In this document: positions 42,664 to 53,400 of the stretch, in pieces | How the letters are laid out: every line of letters begins with the position of its first letter | Numbering within the stretch: the stretch's first letter is position 1 | NCBI GenBank assembly: GCA_947167345.1 | Contig: CAMVHR010000005.1 | Location: forward strand, 1-64,000 | Source: an uncultured Treponema sp. | GTDB lineage: Bacteria; Spirochaetota; Spirochaetia; Treponematales; Treponemataceae | Reading direction: 5' to 3' | DNA: 64,000 bases | Notes under the pieces: model-generated | The model's database searches: none | Told to the model about the DNA's origin: nothing | The model's input: only the letters and a program-made list of their open reading frames with translations | Made by a program: the position numbers and the translations under genes

Positions 42664-43251
42664 ATGAAAAAAAGCATATTCAGCATTGGCTGTGCAGTAA
42701 TTCTTGCCGCAACAATTTTTTCCTGTGCAAGTACATCGCAGCAGAGCCAAAAAGTTCCTGAGACTGAAACAGTTCAGGAGGAACAGCTGCCGGAACCTGC
42801 AAAAAAGGAAAACCGGGAACCTGTAAAGACTGTGCCTACAATAACATCAAAAGGCAGAGGCATAAAAATAGAAGCGGAAGACATGTTCCTGGAAGATTCT
42901 TCACTGTACAAAGACAATTCTGCAAGCCAAGGCTATGCAATAAAAATGTCAGAACACAGCGTTGCAAAGTGTAAGGTTGTACTTTCGGCAGGAACTTGGG
43001 AATGTCTTGTAAGCGAGCAGGCATTCAAGACAGAAAGCTCAGAACTTTTTGTCAATATATCAGGCACTTACTATAAGGTTTATCCAAGTAATCCACCATT
43101 GGCTTCATGGGAACTTACGACACGTTCACCTGTATACATTCACATTGAGCAGGAAAGTACAGTAAACGTAAGCATCAATGCTGGCAGTCCTTATGAAAAA
43201 GGAACAGGCGGAATGAACATTGACTACATTCAGTTTGTCCGCACAAATTAA
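42664..43251 (+). CDS. lipoprotein with CBM6/35-like domain
   Basis: A 195-residue exported lipoprotein. The signal peptide ends in a spirochaete-style lipobox (LAATIFSC, Cys21). A Ser/Gln/Glu/Pro-rich linker follows, then a beta-rich domain starting IKIEAEDMFLEDSS and closing with TGGMNIDYIQFVRTN, the pattern of carbohydrate-binding modules of the CBM6/CBM35 type (N-terminal IEAE, C-terminal D-x-x-x-F/V). Sugar binding is inferred only from this pattern. GGAG ribosome binding site; it follows pcrA by 23 nt. Confidence 0.75.
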   Translation: MKKSIFSIGCAVILAATIFSCASTSQQSQKVPETETVQEEQLPEPAKKENREPVKTVPTITSKGRGIKIEAEDMFLEDSSLYKDNSASQGYAIKMSEHSVAKCKVVLSAGTWECLVSEQAFKTESSELFVNISGTYYKVYPSNPPLASWELTTRSPVYIHIEQESTVNVSINAGSPYEKGTGGMNIDYIQFVRTN

Positions 43252-43260
43252 AATCCCTTT

Positions 43261-44406
43261 TTATTTTCCCAAATCAAGCATTCTCCTGTCATAAGAGGCA
43301 GGAGGATCTTCGATTATGCTCCAGTCAAAGTCAAGCACACCGTGCGGAGGAAAAAGAGGCTCTGGAGCAGGCTTTTTACGTGAATTATGCTCCTTTATAA
43401 TGTCCATTAACGATTTAGAACCATCTGTAAGTGTAAGATAAGGCTCTCCAAAGGCACAGATTGTAGCCGTTCTTACGGTATAAGAGCTTTCTTCACCATT
43501 TTCATCAACATTCTTTTTATGCACCAGAACAGAATTTAATGTATAGGAACCAGGTAAAGACGGGCTTTTATCAATGTTACGGATATTGTTCCTGCGCCCC
43601 ACAGTACAGGTATAAACTTTTCCTGCACTAAGGATATGCTTTGGAACTTTATAAGTTATGTCCCCATCTGTAAACACGGCTTCAGCATCCTTATCATAAG
43701 CCATGTCAGTCTGCCAGTAACGTATGTGATATACAGCATCCTTAGCAACGTAATACGAAAGAAGTTCCGCAGAATTTACCGGGGGACTTACAAGGATTCC
43801 GTTTGCACAACCTGTATCTTTCCAATATCCTTCAAGAATATTTTCTGACTGTATGGTAATGTCTTTTAACAGGGAACTTTTTGGAACAGAATCACTGTCT
43901 TCGGGCCTTAACGCAAAGTTCAGATAGAGTTTATTTCCAATAACAGCTATGGGAACATGGTAAGTATCTTCACCACCAAGCTTATGACCGGCATACTTTA
44001 TTTCCATGTCCCAGGCACCGCTGTTCAGAGTTTCTGCAGTAAGTCTGTCTCCATCTTCCTGAACAACGGCCTTGTCAAAGTCTTCAGTATATAAAACATC
44101 GGTTAACGGGGTAAAATGCAATTCTATTTTTTCAGGAGTACGAGTTTCTGCGTCATTTCTGTCACGGGGAATATAATCTGACTGCTCCGCATTAGCAGGA
44201 AGTTCTGCTGCCCTGTCATCATACCACTGGTAAAAAGTCCGCAGAACAATAGAAGAAGTATCAAACACAACATAGCGGCTGTCGTTTTCCCAAATTCCGC
44301 CAAGAAGTTCAGGAACACTTTCATCTACAGAAACTACAGCCTGTCCGAAAATATGAGAAACCTGAAAAATCAGGACAAATATCATGAATAATAAAGTCTT
44401 TTTCAC
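43261..44406 (-). CDS. exported hypothetical protein
   Basis: A 381-residue protein with a signal peptide (TLLFMIFVLIFQVSHIFGQA). It starts at GTG 44406, 32 nt after thiI. The mature protein contains PELLGGIWENDSRYVVFD, a VDFSWYDD-like WYDDRAAELP segment, and a Pro-rich C-terminus (RKKPAPEPLFPPHGVLDFDW). No conserved domain is recognised. Probably periplasmic or surface located. It converges with the CBM-like lipoprotein gene, and no clear terminator separates them. Confidence 0.75.
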   Translation of the reverse strand: MKKTLLFMIFVLIFQVSHIFGQAVVSVDESVPELLGGIWENDSRYVVFDTSSIVLRTFYQWYDDRAAELPANAEQSDYIPRDRNDAETRTPEKIELHFTPLTDVLYTEDFDKAVVQEDGDRLTAETLNSGAWDMEIKYAGHKLGGEDTYHVPIAVIGNKLYLNFALRPEDSDSVPKSSLLKDITIQSENILEGYWKDTGCANGILVSPPVNSAELLSYYVAKDAVYHIRYWQTDMAYDKDAEAVFTDGDITYKVPKHILSAGKVYTCTVGRRNNIRNIDKSPSLPGSYTLNSVLVHKKNVDENGEESSYTVRTATICAFGEPYLTLTDGSKSLMDIIKEHNSRKKPAPEPLFPPHGVLDFDWSIIEDPPASYDRRMLDLGK

Positions 44407-44438
44407 AGTATCATTATCGGACTGTCAGCAATATAGCA

Positions 44439-45674
44439 TTAATTTGTACGTTCATTACAGACACCAGATTGCGGTGTGAATGGTTTTACCGCCCATTTTT
44501 CACCTATTGTATCACGCAATGCAAATCGTATTATTTTACGCTCATCAAAGGCTTTTTTTATAAGCTCGTCAACTTCCATGGCATCATATATTTTTTTAGA
44601 CTCTTCAACATCAGCCTTTAATATAGGATGACGCGGGCTAAAAAGAACACAGCAGTCTTCATAAGGCAAGATTGAAGTATCATAAGTACCAATTTCATGA
44701 GCGGTATCCATGATTTCTTCCTTATCAAGACCAATTAATGGACGGACAAGAGGATATTCCGCAAAGCTTTCGGTTACCTTAAGATTTTCAATCGTCTGAC
44801 TTGCAACCTGACCAAGACTTTCACCTGTAATGATGCAGTCTGCCTGAATGCGCTGCGCAAGCATATTTGCAGCCTTCATCATACAAAGTCTGAGCATGAG
44901 AGTACTATATGCTTCAGGAGCTTTAGATTTTATCTTCATCTGAACATCTGTAAATGAAATAATGTTCAGATGTGTGTCCACACCATAGTCAGCAATTATA
45001 TGGGAAAGGTCTTCAACTTTTTTCTGAGCTTCTTCTGATGTATAAGGATAAGAATGAAAATAAACACATTCCACCTTCATTCCACGTCTCATCATGCGGT
45101 ATCCTGCAACAGGACTGTCCAAGCCACCGCTCAAAAGAAGAAGTCCCTTTCCACTTACTCCGACAGGAAGGCCACGGCAAGTTTTTTTCTGATCTGAATA
45201 TATATAGCAAACATCACGGACTTCAACATGAATGACTATATCAGGATTATGCAAGTCAACAGTAAGAATGCCGTTATCAAAAGCACCGGCAGCACCTTCA
45301 ACACAAATCTGATAAGAATTAAGCGGAAAGTTTTTATCTTCACGGCGTGCTTCTATCTTAAAACTTTTGGCACCATCATCTCTGGCTTTTTCTGCAATTT
45401 CCTGCACTTTTGCCTTTATGCTCTCAATATCTTTTGAAACTGTTGCAACTTTTGCCCATCCTGTAATTCCAATAAGATGATCCAACGCATATTCAACGGC
45501 TTCACATGATTCTGGTGAACAGAATATATAAAGGCGACCCGCCTGAGTGTGAATCTTAGCTTCTACAGATTCCAAAGCAAGCCTTGCATTTTTTACAAGC
45601 TGCTTTTCAAAAAACTTTACATTACTGCCTTTTAAAGTAAGTTCCCCTACTTTTCCAAGATAACAACATTCCAT
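44439..45674 (-). CDS. thiI: tRNA 4-thiouridine synthetase ThiI
   Basis: A 411-residue ThiI (adenylation of tRNA U8; sulfur transfer to U8 and, in some species, thiamine thiazole). N-terminal ferredoxin-like/THUMP region (YLGKVGELTLKGSNVKFFEK, ITGWAKVATVSKDIESIKAK), then the PP-loop GLLLLSGGLDSPVAGYRMMRRG, ECVYFHSYPYTSEEAQ, and ITGESLGQVASQTIENL. The C-terminal rhodanese domain found in E. coli is absent, as in many bacteria. GAGG ribosome binding site before ATG 45674. Confidence 0.95.
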   Translation of the reverse strand: MECCYLGKVGELTLKGSNVKFFEKQLVKNARLALESVEAKIHTQAGRLYIFCSPESCEAVEYALDHLIGITGWAKVATVSKDIESIKAKVQEIAEKARDDGAKSFKIEARREDKNFPLNSYQICVEGAAGAFDNGILTVDLHNPDIVIHVEVRDVCYIYSDQKKTCRGLPVGVSGKGLLLLSGGLDSPVAGYRMMRRGMKVECVYFHSYPYTSEEAQKKVEDLSHIIADYGVDTHLNIISFTDVQMKIKSKAPEAYSTLMLRLCMMKAANMLAQRIQADCIITGESLGQVASQTIENLKVTESFAEYPLVRPLIGLDKEEIMDTAHEIGTYDTSILPYEDCCVLFSPRHPILKADVEESKKIYDAMEVDELIKKAFDERKIIRFALRDTIGEKWAVKPFTPQSGVCNERTN

Positions 45675-45691
45675 ATTTTAAGACCTCATAA

Positions 45692-47485
45692 TTAGAACGT
45701 AAAACTCATGCCAATAGTAAAATAATTGTTTACAACATCATAAAGATTGGCTTTCCAAATATCTTTAAAGTGACGTACAAGCTCTGCCTGAGTATAAGTT
45801 GAACTGCCGAGTGTAAATGTACCATCACCGTTATCTGTAAGTTTAGAACCTTGTCCCGGGTACATGTTTGCATCAACACCTTTATTGCGTATGTATTCAA
45901 ATGTGTATCCCATATTTAAAGACAAAAGCCCCATCTTAAATTTAGGGAATGTATATTCTGCAGAAAGTCCAGCCTTAATGACATACATCTTCGTGTCCTG
46001 ATTAAGAAAATTCAACTGCTCCCATGCAGTTTTTACATGTTCTCCGTCAGAGCCACCGGCATACATTGAATGAGTATGAATAGTGCCGTCCGTCGCATAA
46101 GTTCCCGGAGATGCAAGAAGATAGCGTATAGCCTCGCTGTCAGAATCGCTTTCAACAATATTCGCATGACGCATAAAGCTTGTTTCAAAATTCAACTTAA
46201 AGTTTTTTACAGGCCTAAAGCGTATGTTGAATGAAAAAATGTCACTGTTAGGTTCATACGGTGAACCGATATGAACACCGTTGTTTGTATAATTCTGATA
46301 ATTATATATGCCACTGCTTATGCTTCCCGTATTAGGTCCGTCATATTCCCAATGAGAATATGTATAAGGAGTAATTGCAGTATAGTTAAAATTTACAAGG
46401 GAACAGAATGAGTTTGGTGCATAAAAAATTCCTGTCTTTAATGCAAACCTGTTCTTTCCGTCTGCATCAAGCTTGATAAGCTTGTCAACTTCTATGTCAT
46501 CAACAAGGACGTCTGTCACCCATTCAAGGCTGTCAAAGGGCTTGATTTTAAATGTAAGGCCCATTTGAAGATTGTCTTTATTGCCTCCAATTCCTTGAGC
46601 CGCCATATATGGAACAGGCAGAAAATAAGACAAGTCAAACCTGTTGCCATATATTATGTTTTCATAATATGCAACAGAAAAATGCTTTGAAAATCTATAT
46701 TCAAATGCATGAAATGCCATGAATTTATCAGGAGCAAGACCTGTTCCATCGTAGCTTGTAGTAGCTCCAATTGCAGAATACTGCTGAACATAAGACCATT
46801 TTTCTTTTAAAAACGAAATGGCCACATTCGCACTATGATAATCTGTTTCATTCAAGGCTATGCCGTCACCAAAAAAAGAACCGTAACCAGTCCTGTTAAT
46901 GCCTGCCTGAACAAAAATATCGCGGTTACCTATGGCAACACCATTGTTTATGTCTATGTATGCATAAAAAGGCCCTGCATCTACAGCATCCTGACGGGCA
47001 TCATATCCAGAATTTATTGCATAAGGCAGAAATGTACCTTCATTTTCCTTGGTTCGTGCTGTAATGCCAAGCTTATAACCTATTGAAATTAAATCTTTAT
47101 ATAAAAAAAAGTCTCCATTCAAATTTGGCGACAGTATGAACAGCTTTTCAAATTCCTTGTCACCATCAGTTTTTGAAAGATTTCCTACGGCTTTGCCCGA
47201 AACATTTATATTCCATGCCTTTCCCGTAATTTTCTGCCAGTATTCAATTGCCGTCTTTACATCTTCTTCATTACCGCGTTTTATTACATTCTGAAGAATT
47301 TCCTGAATGTTATTAACCGGATATGGCCTCATCGGAGGCAAATCCCTTACAAGCCCCCGTATTTCCCATTCCTGTACAAGTTCATAAAAGTCGTCAGAGG
47401 GATCAATGCTGATTTGAGCACAAACAGAGAATGTTATAGTAATGAACAGCACTATAGTGCAAAAAACTTTGTTAATACTTTTCAC
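45692..47485 (-). CDS. outer-membrane beta-barrel protein, Wzi-like
   Basis: A 597-residue exported protein with signal peptide (VFCTIVLFITITFSVCAQ). After it comes a helical N-terminus (DDFYELVQEWEIRGLVRDLP, RPYPVNNIQEILQNV), then alternating amphipathic strands (AFHAFEYRFSKHFSVAYYEN, LNMGYTFEYIRN) and a C-terminal strand ending YFTIGMSFTF, typical of an outer-membrane barrel. The N-terminal pattern resembles capsule assembly Wzi-family proteins. It overlaps the next gene upstream (a similarly built protein) by 14 nt. Role is inferred only. Confidence 0.72.
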   Translation of the reverse strand: MKSINKVFCTIVLFITITFSVCAQISIDPSDDFYELVQEWEIRGLVRDLPPMRPYPVNNIQEILQNVIKRGNEEDVKTAIEYWQKITGKAWNINVSGKAVGNLSKTDGDKEFEKLFILSPNLNGDFFLYKDLISIGYKLGITARTKENEGTFLPYAINSGYDARQDAVDAGPFYAYIDINNGVAIGNRDIFVQAGINRTGYGSFFGDGIALNETDYHSANVAISFLKEKWSYVQQYSAIGATTSYDGTGLAPDKFMAFHAFEYRFSKHFSVAYYENIIYGNRFDLSYFLPVPYMAAQGIGGNKDNLQMGLTFKIKPFDSLEWVTDVLVDDIEVDKLIKLDADGKNRFALKTGIFYAPNSFCSLVNFNYTAITPYTYSHWEYDGPNTGSISSGIYNYQNYTNNGVHIGSPYEPNSDIFSFNIRFRPVKNFKLNFETSFMRHANIVESDSDSEAIRYLLASPGTYATDGTIHTHSMYAGGSDGEHVKTAWEQLNFLNQDTKMYVIKAGLSAEYTFPKFKMGLLSLNMGYTFEYIRNKGVDANMYPGQGSKLTDNGDGTFTLGSSTYTQAELVRHFKDIWKANLYDVVNNYFTIGMSFTF

Positions 47486-49175
47486 GATTAAACATCCTTG
47501 ACAGCTTCAGATTTACAGAAAGTGCAAATTCAACTCCCTGAACAAACTCGCCTTTTTTATTATCATGATTATATATGAATACATAAGCAGGCTGAACAGC
47601 AAAAGAAAGATAATCCAAAGGAGTTATAGTTCCCCTTACAGAAACCCTGTTCACATATTCAGTAGCTTTGCCTGATGGTGTAGAAAGCCCCTGTCTTCTT
47701 TTTGCTTCAGACTTTCCCTGTCTGTCAGAATCTGGATATGCCCAGTTATCAAGATTCGGATTGCCTGTAGAGGAACCGCCCCAGTTAAGGTTACTAGAAA
47801 ATACATTTGTTCCAGAAAGTCCTCCTTTTGCCATAATAAGGTATGCTGCTGAAAGAGACCATTTTCCAGGAACTTCATATCCTAAATTAAGCTCGGCAGC
47901 CATGGTATCAGGTCCGAACGGACTTCCAAGCCACTCATAAAAAGGAGTCTGGTCGCCTACACTTTCGCTGTAAGTTCGTACAAGGCTCCAGTCTGGGCTT
48001 TCCTTGATGTACAGATAAGGCTGGGCATAATAACCTTCAAGCCAGCCATGAAAATAGCCGTTGCCGGCAGGAATGTAAGCTTCAACGCCCAACTGTCCAC
48101 CGACGGCATTCGGAGTAGTATCATCAGGCCAATTGCTTTTTTCATAAGATGTCTGAAACTGATCCTGCACATACGTGCCATAAACACGAATGCCGCTTGT
48201 TACAGCATAAGAGGCCTTTACTGCAAGATACGCACATGTATTGCTTTCGCTACTGCCGTATTCACGCCATGGAGCCATGCCATGATATATCGTCAGAGGA
48301 TTAAGATAGCGCAATTCAAGAGGTGCAAACACGAGCATTGATTCCTGAACAGACAAGGACAGCTTTTTAAACAACCTTACATCAAAACGATGTGTGTACA
48401 TATATTTGTCAATATTAAACTGCGTTACATTCATGTTGTAACGCACGTTGGGATTGAAAATCTCAAAATTAGCATAGCTTGCACCAGTAAAGTACTCGCT
48501 CATAATGATGCTGCCGTTTAGACTGCGGCCAACATTTTGCGCACCCATGCCAAGCTGAAAATTAATGCCAGTCTTATCTGTAAAATTATATCCCGTACTA
48601 AGATATCCAGTATCAGGAAAATTAACGTCAATCTGGTCAGCTGCAACAGGCACATTGAAATAGTTGTCGTTATGAAGCATCTGGCTCTTATTCTGGCTCA
48701 GGCGCAAATCCATTCCCATTGCTATGTAATCAGATGCAGAGAATGTCACAGGCACGAAAACAAGAGGATTCCTTAAATACCTGTCATACTGCCATGGAAT
48801 GTCATCATTTTTTTTGTAATATCCTTCTGCGTTTATTTCAGGTTCTGCAGAAGCCCGTATTACATCAGAGCCAACAGAAAAGTTTTCTTCTTCAAAATAA
48901 TCCAGAATACGCCTGTACTGGGCTTTTCCGGCAATGCTTAAAGACTCATAGTTAATTTCCTCAAGATATATTCTGAGTTCATTTATTGTAAGCGGTGACT
49001 GATCAGAAAAATCTACGCGTCCTGTTTCTATGGCAATTGCAGCAAAGGCATCATAAATCCAGCTACCAGACTTTACAAGTTCCTGAGCACTCCTTCCAGA
49101 AGCATAAAGAGGCATCATACAAACAGCCAAGGCAAAGAAAAAGCCAGATATAATACGTATTCCTATCTTATTCAC
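47472..49175 (-). CDS. outer-membrane beta-barrel protein, Wzi-like (paired with next gene)
   Basis: A 567-residue exported protein with signal peptide (IISGFFFALAVCMMPLYAS). Its N-terminal helical part (SWIYDAFAAIAIETGRVDFS, SPLTINELRIYLEEI) matches the start of Wzi-like capsule-assembly proteins, then a barrel-like series follows (FTDKTGINFQLGMG, KASYAVTSGIRVYGTYVQDQ, LSFAVQPAYVFIYNH). The C-terminus ends SRMFNREKY, not an aromatic-end barrel signature. The start lies 1 nt after the glycosyltransferase stop. It and its downstream neighbour probably work as a pair. Confidence 0.72.
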   Translation of the reverse strand: MNKIGIRIISGFFFALAVCMMPLYASGRSAQELVKSGSWIYDAFAAIAIETGRVDFSDQSPLTINELRIYLEEINYESLSIAGKAQYRRILDYFEEENFSVGSDVIRASAEPEINAEGYYKKNDDIPWQYDRYLRNPLVFVPVTFSASDYIAMGMDLRLSQNKSQMLHNDNYFNVPVAADQIDVNFPDTGYLSTGYNFTDKTGINFQLGMGAQNVGRSLNGSIIMSEYFTGASYANFEIFNPNVRYNMNVTQFNIDKYMYTHRFDVRLFKKLSLSVQESMLVFAPLELRYLNPLTIYHGMAPWREYGSSESNTCAYLAVKASYAVTSGIRVYGTYVQDQFQTSYEKSNWPDDTTPNAVGGQLGVEAYIPAGNGYFHGWLEGYYAQPYLYIKESPDWSLVRTYSESVGDQTPFYEWLGSPFGPDTMAAELNLGYEVPGKWSLSAAYLIMAKGGLSGTNVFSSNLNWGGSSTGNPNLDNWAYPDSDRQGKSEAKRRQGLSTPSGKATEYVNRVSVRGTITPLDYLSFAVQPAYVFIYNHDNKKGEFVQGVEFALSVNLKLSRMFNREKY

Positions 49176-49176
49176 T

Positions 49177-50415
49177 TTATTTCCTCTTTAATTTTCTTGA
49201 GTCAATTCCTTTCTGATACAACTCTACAAGCTTAGGAGTAAGGGTATTCATTGACCACTGCTTGCCCCACTCAAGAGCCTCTGCACTTTTAGTTTTATAT
49301 AATTTCGAATCTGAAAGCAAATCTATTACACGGTCAGAAAACTCTGTCACATCATTTTTAACCATAAAGCCGCCGTTATCGCCTTGCATTACATCAAGAG
49401 TTCCCATTTCCCCAATGGCAACAACAGGAAGCCCCGAAAGCATGGCTTCTATTGTAACAAGTCCCTGAGTTTCCGTAACGCTCGGGAAAACAAACACCTT
49501 TGAAAGATGATAAAAATAAGCAAGTTCCGTACGGCTCCTGTATCCAGTAAAACAAATGTTCCACGACTGAGGCAACTTCTTTGCCTTTTCTTTTAACGGT
49601 TCTAGCTCTGGTCCTCCCCCGACAAACAGGAGTGCAGTATCTTCAACTTTAGAACGAACACATGAAAAAACATCAAAAAGAAAATCAAGATTCTTCTCTT
49701 TTACAATGCGTCCGACATAAAGAAGAATCTTCTTATTGCGCAATACAGGAAATATCTTAAAAATTTGCTTGGTAAACGAAACATTTTTAGATTTGTCAAT
49801 CGTAACAATCTCATCAGGAATTCCCGTCGGAAGAATGTCAGCATCCCTGTCAATACCATATTCTTTGATGACGCCAGCAATTCTTTCTGTCGGACAGATA
49901 ATTTCATTCGCACGTTTCAAATAAAACTTTACAAGCTCCCGTCCGACAGCTTTTGAAGTAAATGCCGGCAGCATGTGAATATAATTATAAAGATAATCTT
50001 CCCACAGGGTATGGAATGTAAAAACCATTGCTATATGCCTATGCCGTGCATAAGTAACACCAAACCATCCCATTAGGAATTCAGAATTTATATGAACAAC
50101 ATCAGGCTCAAAATGATCAACTTCTTTTTTTATAGTATGCCACTGAGTAATTCGTGCGGCCCGATCTTCTTTAGAAAACAATATATGATCTGCAGGAATT
50201 CTCAGAACCTGAACATTCGGGAGATTTTTAGACTTATTATCGTAGAAATAGCTTTTAAAAATCCTTTTACGGAGACCTTTACGCTTTGTATAGTCGCAGC
50301 AGACAATAATTACTTTATGATTACGCTTTGCAAGTTCATCCGCATAAGATTTTACAGACACTGCAACTCCGTTAACCCTCGGATAGTATGCATCTGTAAA
50401 CATTGCAATATTCAT
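49177..50415 (-). CDS. GT4 family glycosyltransferase
   Basis: A 412-residue GT-B enzyme of family GT4: MNIAMFTDAYYPRVNGVAVS with the acceptor-side start, HINSEFLMGWFGVTYARH, ILLYVGRIVKEKNLDFLFDV, LLFVGGGPELEPLKEK, and VFPSVTETQGLVTIEAMLSG with the E(x7)E nucleotide-sugar-binding pair. Relatives transfer glucose or mannose to diacylglycerol or lipid-linked acceptors; the exact substrate is not known. It has its own promoter whose -10 box is only 7 nt before the ATG. Two barrel proteins follow directly. Confidence 0.9.
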   Translation of the reverse strand: MNIAMFTDAYYPRVNGVAVSVKSYADELAKRNHKVIIVCCDYTKRKGLRKRIFKSYFYDNKSKNLPNVQVLRIPADHILFSKEDRAARITQWHTIKKEVDHFEPDVVHINSEFLMGWFGVTYARHRHIAMVFTFHTLWEDYLYNYIHMLPAFTSKAVGRELVKFYLKRANEIICPTERIAGVIKEYGIDRDADILPTGIPDEIVTIDKSKNVSFTKQIFKIFPVLRNKKILLYVGRIVKEKNLDFLFDVFSCVRSKVEDTALLFVGGGPELEPLKEKAKKLPQSWNICFTGYRSRTELAYFYHLSKVFVFPSVTETQGLVTIEAMLSGLPVVAIGEMGTLDVMQGDNGGFMVKNDVTEFSDRVIDLLSDSKLYKTKSAEALEWGKQWSMNTLTPKLVELYQKGIDSRKLKRK

Positions 50416-50422
50416 ATTCTTT

Positions 50423-50451
50423 ATTGTACCTTATTGCGAAACAAGGTTCAA
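50423..50451 (-). promoter_or_regulatory. glycosyltransferase promoter, -10 box 7 nt before start codon
   Basis: TTGAAC (50451-50446) and TACAAT (50428-50423), spacer 17 nt, 7 nt before the ATG at 50415. No Shine-Dalgarno is present. A leaderless mRNA is likely. Confidence 0.65.
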
Positions 50452-50480
50452 GTGGAATTCAAATTCTAAATCAATGCAGG

Positions 50481-53400
50481 CTATGGATTAAGCTGATATT
50501 CCCCATATTCATCAACAACCTTGGTACGTATGCCTGTCATAGGTTTCCATGTTATGGCAAAAGAAAAATATGGTTCATAGCTGTAATAAGGCTTAGAAGA
50601 ACCGTCATTAATGAGTCTTGGCTGGAAAATAAAGCTTGAAGTCAAATCCCAGTCACACAAATTATGATTTATGTCAATCTTCAGTTTTTTAAGTTTAAAT
50701 CCTGATTTCTTGCGAGTCTTAAGTGATGTATCCCAAAATGCAAAGGAATCTATCAAATCCTGGACTATATTAGTTTCTCCGCCAACAATATCGCCATAAG
50801 TAGTCGCTCCCTGTATGTAACGGAAAATGACAGAATTTCTAGATTCTGAGCTGAATTTTATATCAAGAAATTCATTTATCCTGAATGTTACGGACGGAAT
50901 AAAAACCATATAGCTTTCTGTAGGCTTAATGAAATCATATACCAGACTTGTATTCAGCCCAGGAGAAAAACTTATTCTGTTCTTCCAATAATGGAATTTC
51001 TTTTCTGAAATATATGAAAGGCTCAATGTATATGGCTGAAAATACTGATTTTTTTGAGAAACCCAACCATTCATTTCGTCATAATCATATCCGTATGTAT
51101 GATGCATGATATAGGCTAGCTGAAAGCCTTTAAAAGTAGCAGACAGTTTTAATGAATCCGCATAATCTTTTTCAAGATTATAGTTAAAGGATTCTGTCAA
51201 AGTCATGCCTGTTTCCGTAAACACACTGGCAGACTGCTGCAGAGGCTTATCGGTCCAAGTTTCCCGGTCTTCATCAAGCCGAACACCGGTAGAAAAATTC
51301 AATTTTGCAAATGGAAAAACAAAAGCAAGCCTTGCATCACGCTCATCGTTCAAAGGCGGTAGAGAAGCAGACAGAGTAACAGTCTGAGAATAATTCTTGC
51401 CTTCTGTGGCGGCAAGATAGCCTGTTATAGTATTTTCTGTAAAGCTTTCCCTGTCTGACAAATCTCCTGGCAGATATTCCCATTCAGGATTATCAGCATC
51501 CCCTATGAATTTTGTACGGATTAGCCTTACCTTTGTGCTCCAGTCAATCCCTGTGTCCTTAAATAAAGAATCAAAAACAAACGGTCTGAATGAGACTAGA
51601 TTTGATTCTGTCAAATCAAGCTTTTTATGCTCATAGTCAGATTCGAGTACAGAATCTTTAGAAGCCTTTGTTGTATATCCGTCGAGACTAGGGTGTTTCT
51701 GATAAGAAGGATCAAATGTAAGGTTATTAGTCATGCTAATAAACTTATTTCTATACGACACATTGCTTATAAGCGAAACAGGCGATTTTACTATGTAGTA
51801 TGAAGAATACATGTCTGACCAGCGAAAGTCCGTTCCCTGCTCAAATTGAGAAGAATTATACGTAAACTGAGAGACATAGCTAGGTTTTATCGCATATCCA
51901 AGCGAATAATGAATTCCTTCTATTGAAGTAACAGCAGGAAGACTTGCACCATTTAAATCCGGCAAGTCTTTTGCTTCAAACAGAGAATCAAATTCTTTCT
52001 TATCATCCGCTTCGTAAGAATCCTCATCAAAAACAAATTCTGGTGTTTTTTCAGGTTTTGAACGGAATTCATAAAACGTTCCGCCTATTTCCATTGAGAA
52101 TTCAAATGGCGTCACCTGAGACGGATAAAAGAACATGCGTTCAGGACTGTAAAGCTGCCAGTCATAAGATTCTTCCGTAAAGTCTTTGTCAGTACGCTTT
52201 TTTGAATCGAAAATGACAGAAGAAGAGACCTTGCTTATGTCCAGTTTATTTACAACAGACTGTGATTCTGTTTTTACCGGTACTGAATAGGAACCTTCTG
52301 CTTTCCATGTATATGAAGTAACTTTTTTTTCGCTGTCATCAGTATTTTTTTGCTCATCCGTAATTTCGCTGCTAGAAGTAAGGAATCCAATCCAGTCCAT
52401 AGTTTCTTTTCTATTACCAAAGTCTGTAATAAAATATGGATCAGAATACAAAGGCAAATCAAGCTGAAAGCGGAAAGGTTCTTTTACTGTCATTGTAAAA
52501 TTACCTGCAAAGCGGAACGGGAAAGAATTGCCAAGAAAATTTGAGCGGTCATAAAAGATCTTATTCAAATAAGAATATCTGCTGAAGGAGTTTTGCTTAT
52601 AAAATACAGTATTGCTAAATCCTAAATCAAAAAATCCAGCTATCTTTGAAATGTATTTGTTCGGAGAAAATGACCCATCTATTCCAACAAGGCCTCCGAA
52701 AAGAGAATAAGCATCCGCAGTCAGTTTTAAATAATCATCTGTACTGCCGGTAAAATCTTCGTCCAGATTATGAAGGACAATACCTTCCCTACGCTGCTTT
52801 TTTAATGTTGTAGGATGTGCAAAACTAAAAGATATTTCATCATCATCATCATCTTTAGAAGAGTCTTCTTCCAAAGGCTTTCTGCCATAAAGATACGTTG
52901 TAGTCTGAAAGAACCACCCCTTGCGGTTATCATATCCAATGACAGGATTGAAAATAAGCTCATCCTTCGGATAATAAAAAGCAGGAAGATACAAAACAGG
53001 AACATTGCCTACATATAAAGCTGCATTTAAAAAGGCAAATTCTCCGCCTGCAAGCATCCACATTTTAGTAGCACGTATTTTCCAATGAGGATTTTCTTCC
53101 TTACAGAATGTAACGGTAGCATTCTTAAAAGCCATTGCTCCGCTGGCAGTCTTTCCTGTAAGTTTTGAAGTTACTACAATTGTAGATGATGCCGTTACTT
53201 TTCCACTTTCAATCCGAACTATACGTGAATTATCAAAAACTCCTTCCATCGTGCTGGTATTCAAAAGAAGAGTCTTTGCAGTCATATTCTGTTTTACATT
53301 ACCATCCTTGTCCTTTTGAACAAGACGCACATTACCCTCTGCAAAGAGCATGTTTGTTTTTCTGTTATAGCGTACAGTACTTGCAGTAATGTCCGTATCG

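Noticed and set aside
43252-43260. Terminator between the convergent lipoprotein and exported-protein genes
   Set aside because: Only 9 nt separate the genes and no hairpin with T tract could be found.
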